64,000 nt of DNA, taken from Flavobacterium ardleyense (GTDB lineage Bacteria; Bacteroidota; Bacteroidia; Flavobacteriales; Flavobacteriaceae). Below are positions 27,749 through 34,625 of this stretch, in pieces. The DNA lies in contig NZ_CP137891.1 in the NCBI RefSeq assembly GCF_033547075.1, forward strand, positions 558,001 through 622,000, written 5' to 3'. The notes under the pieces were generated by a model that saw only the letters and a list, made by a program, of their open reading frames with translations, did not search any database and was not told the DNA's origin. Within the stretch, counting starts at the first letter, position 1; each line of letters starts with the position of its first letter. A program made the translations under genes and the position numbers.

Positions 27749-28028
27749 ATACAAAATAACTATCGAAGCAAAAGAGGATTTGATCAGAATATATCATTAC
27801 GGCGTGCAGAGATTTGGAGAAAAGCAAGCTGATAAGTATTATGAATCATTTTTCAAATATTTTGAAATGATTGCAGAAAGACCATATTCTTTTGAATCAG
27901 TAAATTCAATTAAAACCGGCTACAGACGTTGCGTTTGTGGTTCGGATAGTATATTTTTTAAAATAAATGAGGATACAGTAGATATTATGGCAATTATTGG
28001 CAAGCAAGATTTAGAAAAAATATTATAA
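27741..28028 (+). CDS. parE: RelE/ParE-superfamily toxin
   Basis: 95 residues, the usual length. The fold is recognisable from YKITIEAKEDLIRIYHYGVQRFGEKQADKYYESFF and the late strands GYRRCVCGSDSIFFKINEDTVDIMAIIGKQD. ParE toxins poison DNA gyrase, whereas other members of the superfamily cut mRNA; the ParD partner favours the ParE group. It is intact, so the pair should be functional. Plasmid stabilisation is the classical role, while on a chromosome it can stabilise a segment or act in phage defence. Confidence 0.92.
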   Translation: MARYKITIEAKEDLIRIYHYGVQRFGEKQADKYYESFFKYFEMIAERPYSFESVNSIKTGYRRCVCGSDSIFFKINEDTVDIMAIIGKQDLEKIL

Positions 28029-28075
28029 CTATCAAACTGCAAAAATGAAATAGCCTCATTTCAATAAAAATCTAA

Positions 28076-28153
28076 AGAGGTGAAAATTCAGATTTACAGC
28101 AATTAGATACCATTTTAGAACGAATTGATTCCACATTTTTAGATAAAAATTAA
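28076..28153 (+). pseudogene. Possible 3' remnant of a gene related to the one at 28780
   Basis: An open stretch ending in TAA at 28151 reads ...ENSDLQQLDTILERIDSTFLDKN. It resembles the C-terminus of the membrane protein at 28780 (GLEQLDAILESIPADRHLE), and about 25 of 30 bases match in the core (28101-28130 against 29145-29174). It has no start or upstream coding sequence. It could be the leftover end of a tandem paralogue; evidence is limited to this short stretch. Confidence 0.35.
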
Positions 28154-28164
28154 ACCATATTAGT

Positions 28165-28527
28165 ATGAATCTAGAATCTATTTTTCAAAATGAAATTACC
28201 TCAATAACGGTATTAAGCGGAGTAATCTTTATTCTCGCAGGGATAATTCTTTACTTTTTCCCTCCCAAAAAAATTAATGGATTATACGGCTACCGCACCG
28301 CTGCCTCGATGAAATCTCAGGAAAATTGGGATTTTGCACAAATTTACGCCGCGCAGAAAGCAATACTATCTGGGATAATTTTAAGCTTAGTCGGAATTCT
28401 AGTAGGTTTTGTGAGTATGTCAGAAAATCTTCAATTGGTAATCGGATTATCTATGTTAATTTCATCTTGCATCTATTTATTTGTAAGCACCGAAAAGGCT
28501 TTAAAAGAAAAATTTTACAACAATTAA
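28165..28527 (+). CDS. SdpI-family membrane protein
   Basis: 120 residues with three hydrophobic segments (about 16-34, 68-86 and 90-108). The hallmark loop is GLYGYRTAASMKSQENWDFAQ between the first and second. The family is named after the Bacillus SdpI immunity protein; in Bacteroidota most members are uncharacterised small membrane proteins, and no toxin gene is visible beside this one. The gene is followed directly by a dispersed palindrome. Confidence 0.85.
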   Translation: MNLESIFQNEITSITVLSGVIFILAGIILYFFPPKKINGLYGYRTAASMKSQENWDFAQIYAAQKAILSGIILSLVGILVGFVSMSENLQLVIGLSMLISSCIYLFVSTEKALKEKFYNN

Positions 28528-28537
28528 TTTTTTTATT

Positions 28538-28618
28538 TGGAGCTATTTCCTGCTGTCCACTATATCTTTCCTGCCCAAAAAAAGGGCAGGAAAGGATGCC
28601 GTTCCCATCAGGGCTAGG
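28538..28618 (-). repeat. Dispersed palindromic repeat (compact copy 5, inverted)
   Basis: Nearly identical to the copy at 27319: TGGAGCTATTTCCTGCTGTCC, then the stem CTTTCCTGCCC/GGGCAGGAAAG, then GGGCTAGG. It begins 11 bases after the SdpI-like stop codon. Confidence 0.88.
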
Positions 28619-28779
28619 CACTCGGCCGAAGAAGTTTGTTTTCGTCAATTAAAATTTCTTATTTGAAAATAGATAAATCTTTTTGAATAAAGTTTCACCC
28701 TACTACTTACTTATATCAGCTTTTATTTCTTTTAATTATAACGGCAAAATTTGTATATTTAAAATTCAATAAGCTGATT

Positions 28780-29214
28780 ATGACTTCACAATTACTCTCA
28801 TCAGACAAAATCATAATTCCTTACAATTACAAAGGAATTAAATTCAACCGCTTTCTCGCCATTGCATTTATAGTGGTCTCAGCAATTGGATTTTTCAATA
28901 CGCCTGATAATTATATTTTTAATTATGGCTATCTACTATTTGGCATAGGATATATATATCTTTACTTTTTTATGTATTCTAAAGCAGGTTTATTGATCAG
29001 AGATGGCGTTCTAAATGTTCAGCCACTTGGCAAATCGATTATTCTTGCCGACGTAATCGAATTCAAAAAGTTTGCTGGAGATTACACCTTAATAACTGAA
29101 AATTCAAAATTAGTGATTAACACACAACTTCTTGATCCAGAAGGTTTAGAACAATTAGATGCTATTTTAGAATCCATTCCTGCCGATCGTCATTTAGAAA
29201 TTTTACCATCATAA
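28780..29214 (+). CDS. Small membrane protein with PH-like C-terminal part, hypothetical
   Basis: 144 residues with two hydrophobic segments (about 25-42 and 48-66) followed by a soluble beta-rich part: LLIRDGVLNVQPLGKSIILADVIEFKKFAGDYTLITENSKLVINTQ. This two-helix plus PH-like layout is seen in many uncharacterised membrane proteins. No function can be assigned. It ends one base before the next gene starts, so the two form an operon. Confidence 0.75.
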   Translation: MTSQLLSSDKIIIPYNYKGIKFNRFLAIAFIVVSAIGFFNTPDNYIFNYGYLLFGIGYIYLYFFMYSKAGLLIRDGVLNVQPLGKSIILADVIEFKKFAGDYTLITENSKLVINTQLLDPEGLEQLDAILESIPADRHLEILPS

Positions 29215-29215
29215 A

Positions 29216-29794
29216 ATGAAGCAACTTTTTATTATCACGCTGGTATTGTTCTATTCAATTCAATCTTTTGCTCAGTCAAAATTATCAAAAGACAACAAAG
29301 GTTTGCCAGATATGAAGCAGGAGATTAATAACCATCAACAAACACCAAAATGGAATTCTCTGCCGCAGCCTGTTTTTTATATAGTGAACGACTTGGTTTT
29401 TAATTCAGAAATGTTAGTTACTATAGATCACGATAAAATTGAGACCGTTAGGGTTAGAAAAGATCCCTTTGAAAACGATGGTATTCATTATCATGGAACT
29501 ATATCAATAAAATTGAAGTCCAATTATGAACCAAATTTCATCACATTAAAGGATTTAGCAATAAAACAATTCAAAATAGATCCCGAAAATCTAATTTTCA
29601 AAATTAATGGGAATATAGTTAATTCCGACTATTCACAATTTTATGTCGATGAAAATTTCCTTCTAAAAATCACTACAGACAACCTGGATACTTCCGAATT
29701 TGATTCAAAATTTCAAATAATTTCACTACAGACAAAGCCTCCAAAGCAATTTGAAAAGAAAAAGGACATTTCGACTAAAGGAATGCAGAATTAG
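29216..29794 (+). CDS. Hypothetical exported protein
   Basis: 192 residues. A Sec signal peptide (MKQLFIITLVLFYSIQSFAQ) is followed by a soluble domain with FYIVNDLVFNSEMLVTIDHDKIETVRVRK, which faintly recalls the plug-like segments of TonB-associated proteins but is not enough for a call. The C-terminal 20 residues are basic and no T9SS domain is seen. It is coupled to the membrane protein gene one base upstream. Confidence 0.72.
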   Translation: MKQLFIITLVLFYSIQSFAQSKLSKDNKGLPDMKQEINNHQQTPKWNSLPQPVFYIVNDLVFNSEMLVTIDHDKIETVRVRKDPFENDGIHYHGTISIKLKSNYEPNFITLKDLAIKQFKIDPENLIFKINGNIVNSDYSQFYVDENFLLKITTDNLDTSEFDSKFQIISLQTKPPKQFEKKKDISTKGMQN

Positions 29795-30147
29795 ATTTCA
29801 AAACATTATTATATTTAGCTTTATTACTTCGCCCGTTAGCTCCTCTTGGGCGGACTAAACATTCCACCTTTCATACCGAAAATAATGGTTAGAAAAGGAT
29901 TTACTGCGCTAATTACCTTTAATACTGTCGACTACTTCAGGAGTAATCTGAAATCCAAGATTATGGAAATCATAATTCACTAAGACTAATTTAAAGTTTG
30001 ATTTTTTAAAAAACATATCAGAAATAAACTGCAAATTTTGTAACAACCGTGCGCAACTGCGGCAGTATCTTACTAACTTTAGTGGAAGTTTGAAATAGAA
30101 GGATTATTCAAAATTTCAAAAGCTCACAAACTCAAAATTTCTGATTT
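29795..30147. other. Intergenic region
   Basis: CGCCC (29830-29834) and GGGCG (29848-29852) can form a small hairpin around GTTAGCTCCTCTT, without a T-tract. Nothing else is recognised in this stretch. Confidence 0.35.
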
Positions 30148-31566
30148 ATGAAAATATTACTTACCGGAGCAACTGGATATATTGCGCAACGACTTTTGCC
30201 AGTTTTATTAGAGCAAGGACATCACATAGTGTGTACCGCTCGAGATGCAAGACGTTTCAGAAATCAATATAATTCTCCCAATATTGAAGTTGCCGAAGTG
30301 GATTTTCTTGATAAAAAAACATTGAAAAATATTCCCCAAGATATTGATATCGCTTATTATCTGATACATTCTATGTCTACTAACTCTGGTTCTTTTGAAG
30401 ATATGGAGCAGATTTGTGCAGAAAATTTTATCGACAGAATTCAAGAAACCAATGCACAGCAAATAATCTATTTGAGCGGAATTGTAAACGATCAAGAACT
30501 TTCCAAACATCTAAGTTCACGAATGAATGTAGAAACGATAATTTCGCGCTCCACTATTCCGTTGACAACTTTAAGAGCGGGCATAATTGTAGGTTCTGGA
30601 AGTGCTTCTTTTGAAATCATACGAGATCTTGTAGAAAAACTGCCAGTAATGATTACTCCCATTTGGTTAAAAACCAAATGCCAACCAATTGCCATCAGAA
30701 ATGTGGTGGAGTTTCTGGTAGGAGTAATTGGCCACAAAAAAGCTTATGATGCTAGCTTTGATATTGGTGGACCTGATATTCTTACCTATAAAGAGATGTT
30801 ACTAAAATTTGCAGAGATTCGTGGCCTGAAGCGATATATCTACGTTGTGCCGATAATGACTCCACGCCTGTCGTCGTATTGGTTGTATTTTGTAACATCA
30901 ACGTCTTACGCACTGGCGAAAAATCTTGTTGATAGTATGAAAATTGAGGTAATTGCTGAACCAAATGACTTGGCTACGGATTTACATATTAAACTCCTAA
31001 CCTATTCAAAAGCCATCAACCTTGCCTTCGACAAAATTGAACAAAATCAAGTTTTATCTAGTTGGAAAGATGCTCAGACTTCAAATATTTTCCGCCGTGG
31101 TATGCAACAGTATATGGAAGTTCCAACCTATGGTTGCTTTAAGGATGTTCGCACTCGCAAAACTGAAAACCCTGAACAAACATTAAATAGAATTTGGGCA
31201 ATAGGTGGAGAAACTGGTTGGTATTATGGAGACTGGCTCTGGAAGATTCGCGGATTTATGGATCAGATTGTAGGTGGGGTTGGACTTCGCCGCGGACGTA
31301 GAAGCCCTACTGACATTCGTGTAGGCGAAACATTGGATTTCTGGCGAGTTCTAATTTCTGACAAGGAAGATCAACGTTTACTACTATTCGCCGAAATGAA
31401 GCTTCCTGGTGAGGCTTGGCTAGAATTCAAATTGGATGAAGACAATACTTTGACCCAAACTGCCACCTTCCGCCCACTTGGATTGTGGGGTCGAGTTTAT
31501 TGGTATTCTGTATTGCCATTTCACGGAGTGCTGTTTAAGAAGATGATTAATAATATTGTGAAGTAA
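30148..31566 (+). CDS. SDR-family NAD(P)-binding protein with C-terminal DUF2867 domain
   Basis: 472 residues. The N-terminal Rossmann fold opens MKILLTGATGYIAQRLLPVL with the TGATGYI dinucleotide motif and lacks a clear Tyr-x3-Lys pair, as in atypical SDRs. The last 150 residues match the DUF2867 pattern (WAIGGETGWYYGDWLWKIRGF ... GGVGLRRGRR ... VGETLDFWRV). The two-domain form is widespread, but its reaction is unknown. It is cytosolic with no signal peptide. It stands alone between an intergenic gap and the RAYT-linked repeat array. Confidence 0.88.
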   Translation: MKILLTGATGYIAQRLLPVLLEQGHHIVCTARDARRFRNQYNSPNIEVAEVDFLDKKTLKNIPQDIDIAYYLIHSMSTNSGSFEDMEQICAENFIDRIQETNAQQIIYLSGIVNDQELSKHLSSRMNVETIISRSTIPLTTLRAGIIVGSGSASFEIIRDLVEKLPVMITPIWLKTKCQPIAIRNVVEFLVGVIGHKKAYDASFDIGGPDILTYKEMLLKFAEIRGLKRYIYVVPIMTPRLSSYWLYFVTSTSYALAKNLVDSMKIEVIAEPNDLATDLHIKLLTYSKAINLAFDKIEQNQVLSSWKDAQTSNIFRRGMQQYMEVPTYGCFKDVRTRKTENPEQTLNRIWAIGGETGWYYGDWLWKIRGFMDQIVGGVGLRRGRRSPTDIRVGETLDFWRVLISDKEDQRLLLFAEMKLPGEAWLEFKLDEDNTLTQTATFRPLGLWGRVYWYSVLPFHGVLFKKMINNIVK

Positions 31567-31753
31567 GATGTATTTACAATGACGGTGGTTGAGCTTGTTG
31601 ATAGCAAGACAGTGACTGTCAATTTGAAATAGTTGGGTGATCGAGACTGTTGACATTAATTGATATAAATGTTTTATTGGCTGTCTTTTCTAAACCCATT
31701 CTTATTTTTATATTTAATAACCTCTCTTGGACACTTTCTCTTCGATGGCTGCT

Positions 31754-31925
31754 CTTCTATGGTCTCTGACCTTGAAGCCGCACATATTCATATTTAAACT
31801 TTAAACTATCCTAATCGCTCTTCGACACTTGCTCTTCGATGGTCTCTGACCTCGAAGTAGCGTATATTCCTATTATACACAATCGCTCTTCGAAGGCTGC
31901 TCTTCGATGGTCTCTGACCTCGAAG
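31754..31925 (-). repeat. Left REP-like hairpin array of the RAYT locus (three units)
   Basis: Three 24-base hairpin cores at 31754-31777, 31834-31857 and 31902-31925 read CTTCGATGGTC, a short loop, GACCTCGAAG on the plus strand (the first with two changes). They are the exact reverse complement of the cores in the right array. Each is preceded 16 bases earlier by an extra TCTTCGA half-copy, and the cores are followed by CG(C/T)A(C/T)ATATTC. The array ends 116 bases before the transposase gene. Confidence 0.88.
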
Positions 31926-32041
31926 CAGCGTATATTCCTATTTAAACTCTAAGCTACTATTGCCATCGATTGTTTTAATTTTCAAAATATCTAAAGCAAG
32001 GAAACTAGATTATTTTTTTCTACATTTATATAAAAACAGAA

Positions 32042-32641
32042 ATGAATGATGGTTATAAAATTAGAAATCAAGCACTTCCACATTTTGTAACAATGACGGT
32101 TGTAGATTGGATTGACGTATTCTCTCGGAAAATATATCGTGATGTGCTAATTGAAAGTCTAATTTATTGCATAAATAATAAAGCAATGATGGTATATGGC
32201 TATGTAATTATGAGTAATCATATCCATTTAATAATTCAGTCAAAAGAGGATAAGCTATCTGATTTAATTCGAGACTATAAAAAATTTACAGCTGCCAGTA
32301 TTTTGGATAAAATTCAAACAGAGCCCGAAAGTCGAAGAGAATGGATGTTAGAAAGATTTAAATTATCAACCGAAAGTCATTCTAGAAATAAATACTATCA
32401 GTTTTGGCAATATGGTAATCATCCTGAGGAAATATATTCAAATAATTTTATGTGGTCAAAACTTGATTATATTCATCTTAATCCTGTACGTGCTGGTTTA
32501 GTAGAAAAAGCTTCGCATTACGTTTATTCAAGTGCTAGTAATTATATTAATAACTCAGGCTTAATAGCTATTCTAAAAGCAGATAATCCTATTATAGACA
32601 CTTCAAATTTAAAAAATGTTCAAAGATTTGATTTATATTAA
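32042..32641 (+). CDS. REP-associated tyrosine transposase (RAYT, Y1/IS200-like)
   Basis: 199 residues. The HUH motif is HIH at residues 60-62 (MSNHIHLI), the candidate catalytic Tyr is residue 79 in RDYKKFTA, and the family motif YIHLNPVRAGLVEKA is present near residue 140. RAYTs are single-copy relatives of IS200/IS605 transposases that bind and nick hairpin REP sequences. Here the gene lies between two arrays of one hairpin in opposite orientations (31754-31925 and 32700-33387). The frame is intact, so the protein may be active. TACATTTA at 32021-32028 is a possible -7 box. Confidence 0.93.
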   Translation: MNDGYKIRNQALPHFVTMTVVDWIDVFSRKIYRDVLIESLIYCINNKAMMVYGYVIMSNHIHLIIQSKEDKLSDLIRDYKKFTAASILDKIQTEPESRREWMLERFKLSTESHSRNKYYQFWQYGNHPEEIYSNNFMWSKLDYIHLNPVRAGLVEKASHYVYSSASNYINNSGLIAILKADNPIIDTSNLKNVQRFDLY

Positions 32642-32699
32642 AATTGACGAATTTTAAGTTAATACAAGAATTATTTAATTCAACTGCAACGAGAAGTTC

Positions 32700-33387
32700 C
32701 TTCGAGGTCAGAGACCATCGAAGAGTATCATCAGCACGGCATCAAAACGAAAAACTTATCAAAGTAAAAAAGACAAAAAGTTCCTTCGAGGTCATAGACC
32801 ATCGAAGAGCATCATCAGCACGGCATCAGAATGAAAAACTTATCAAAGTAAAAAAGACAAAAATCTGCTTCGATGTCAGAGACCATCGAAGAGCTGCATA
32901 AGTGCTACACTAGAATGAAAAAATTGTCAAAGCAAATAAGTCCAAAAGTTCTTTCGAGGTCAGAGACCATCGAAGAGCATCATCAGCACGGCATCAAAAA
33001 TGAAAAACTTATCGAATAAAAAAAGCAAAAAGTTGCTTCGATGTCAGAGACCATCGAAGAGCTGCAACAATACAGCAACAGAACGAAAACTTATCGAAGT
33101 AAAAAAAACTAAAAGTTACTTCAATTTATAATTCTGTATTTTCGCTTTATGGATTCTATTACACAGATTATTTTGGGTGCGGCGGTCGCCGGAAAGATAA
33201 GCGGGACCATCGAAGAGCTGCGCGTCAGCAGCATGGCATCAGAATGAAGAACTTATCAAAGTAAAAAAGACAAAAATCTGCTTCGAGGTCAGAGACCATC
33301 AAAGAGCATCATCAGCACGGCATCAAAACGAAAAACTTATCGAATAAAAAAAGCAAAAAATTGCTTCGAGGTCAGAGACCATCAAAG
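32700..33387 (+). repeat. Right REP-like hairpin array of the RAYT locus (seven full units and one half)
   Basis: Cores (CTTCGAGGTC, 3-base loop, GACCATCGAAG) start at 32700, 32784, 32868, 32952, 33036, 33281 and 33364; a right half-core is at 33205-33215. The first five are spaced exactly 84 bases apart. Two spacer types follow the cores: one with ATCATCAGCACGGCATC and one with CTGCAACAATAC, both continuing into GAAAAACTTATC. An 85-codon frame (32644-32901) reads through the first units because 84 is a multiple of three; it is not considered a gene. Confidence 0.92.
33149..33247 (+). pseudogene. Duplicated 5' end of the downstream hydrolase gene, trapped in the REP array
   Basis: It starts MDSITQIILGAAVAGKISG, matching the first 19 residues of the real gene at 33476 with two changes. 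At 33204/33205 the sequence switches into the right arm of a REP core and the frame ends 14 codons later. About 55 upstream bases, including the promoter region, are duplicated too (33093-33204 against 33421-33531, fewer than ten differences). The preceding two REP units belong to the same duplicated block. Confidence 0.88.
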
Positions 33388-33475
33388 AGCTGCAACAATA
33401 CGGCATTAGAATGAAAAATTATCGAAGTAAAAAAACTTAAAGTTACTTCAATTTATAAATCTGTATTTTCGCTTT

Positions 33476-34480
33476 ATGGATTCTATTACACAAATTGTTT
33501 TGGGTGCGGCGGTGGCCGAAAAGATAAGCGGAAAGACTTTGGGAAATAAAGCATTGATTTATGGAGCAATTTTCGGGACTTTGCCAGATCTTGACGTGCT
33601 TTCAGGATTCTTTTTTGACGATGTAGATGCCGTTGCTTTCCATCGCGGAATCAGTCATTCGATTTTGCTGTTTTTAATAGTTTCGCCAATCTTCGGATGG
33701 TTGATTTATAAACTTGAAAAACAGAAATTCATTACATTTACTAATGCCACTTCGATGGTGTTTTGGGTTTTACTTACGCATTCTCTACTCGACAGTTGTA
33801 CTTCATGGGGTGTTCAACTCTTCTGGCCATCGGAAGTTCGTGTCGCATTTAAATCAGTCGCTGTAGTAGATTTTCTTTATACTTTGCCATTGCTATTTTG
33901 TCTGATTATGGCGGTTAGATTGCCAAAACTGTCTCCAATACGCAGAAAATGGAATAGTTGGGGATTAATTATTAGCAGTAGCTACCTTATTTTGGGAATG
34001 GCTTTGAAAATGTTCGCTTACGCTAAATTTGAAAAAGCCACTGCTCGGCAGAACATTCCGTATACTGAAATGTCGGTAAAACCGGGATTGCTAAGTTTGA
34101 TTTTGTGGAATGCTCACGGGCAAAATGAACAAGAATATTTTATTGGAACATATTCGTTTTTCGATTCACAGCCAATTCAGTTTGATGCATATCCTAAAAG
34201 TCACGAACTGAACGCGAAATTTAAAGACCAAGTAGTGGTTCAGAAGTTAATCGATATTTCTGAAGGTTGGTATATTATTAGCGAAAACGATAATAAATAT
34301 TTTTTTAACGACCTTAGATTTGGACTTATTTCGACCTTGGATAATCAGCAACAATTTGCTTTTAGCTACGAACTTATTCCAAACGAAAGTGGAGAATATA
34401 CCGCAAAGGAAGTTAAGAAAAGCCGTCAACAAGGAATGGCGACTTTAAAAACTTTATTGAAAAGGATTGGTGGAAATTAA
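33476..34480 (+). CDS. Membrane-bound metal-dependent hydrolase (YdjM/DUF457 family)
   Basis: 334 residues. The N-terminal half has four to five membrane segments and the family metal-site motifs: MDSITQIVLGAAVAEKI, GTLPDLDVL, FHRGISHSILL, and HSLLDSCTSWGVQLFWP. Members are predicted inner-membrane hydrolases; the E. coli YdjM protein is an SOS-regulated relative. The C-terminal 140 residues are soluble and strand-rich. TATTTTCG at 33464-33471 is close to the -7 consensus. Its first codons and promoter are also present as a broken copy 327 bases upstream. Confidence 0.9.
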   Translation: MDSITQIVLGAAVAEKISGKTLGNKALIYGAIFGTLPDLDVLSGFFFDDVDAVAFHRGISHSILLFLIVSPIFGWLIYKLEKQKFITFTNATSMVFWVLLTHSLLDSCTSWGVQLFWPSEVRVAFKSVAVVDFLYTLPLLFCLIMAVRLPKLSPIRRKWNSWGLIISSSYLILGMALKMFAYAKFEKATARQNIPYTEMSVKPGLLSLILWNAHGQNEQEYFIGTYSFFDSQPIQFDAYPKSHELNAKFKDQVVVQKLIDISEGWYIISENDNKYFFNDLRFGLISTLDNQQQFAFSYELIPNESGEYTAKEVKKSRQQGMATLKTLLKRIGGN

Positions 34481-34493
34481 GAATTAGCAGAAT

Positions 34494-34619
34494 TTAATGA
34501 CCTGCACAATTGCCGCAATCACTAGATTCCTGCTTTCTCTTTCTCTTAAAAAAGAATTTTCTCACTAAAAACCCAACAGCTATAACGAGCGCTGCACCTG
34601 CTAAAATTTCTTGGATCAT
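34494..34619 (-). CDS. FeoB-associated Cys-rich small membrane protein
   Basis: 41 residues starting MIQEILAGAALVIAVGFLVRKFF: one membrane helix, then a basic stretch (KRKRK) and a Cys-x2-Cys tail (DCGNCAGH). This is the layout of the short Cys-rich proteins encoded directly after feoB in many Bacteroidota and Firmicutes. It starts 6 bases after the feoB stop on the same strand, so it should be the third gene of a feoAB operon and may aid ferrous iron handling at the membrane. It is short but well supported by position and composition. Confidence 0.85.
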   Translation of the reverse strand: MIQEILAGAALVIAVGFLVRKFFFKRKRKQESSDCGNCAGH

Positions 34620-34625
34620 AATCAA

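Noticed and set aside
32644..32901. 85-codon frame with a 28-residue repeat inside the right REP array
   Set aside because: The repeat frame exists only because the 84-base unit is a multiple of three. It has no good start context and breaks down in later units.
31754..33387. CRISPR array
   Set aside because: Units are palindromic, spacers are repeated rather than unique, and no cas gene is present. A RAYT gene explains the repeats better.
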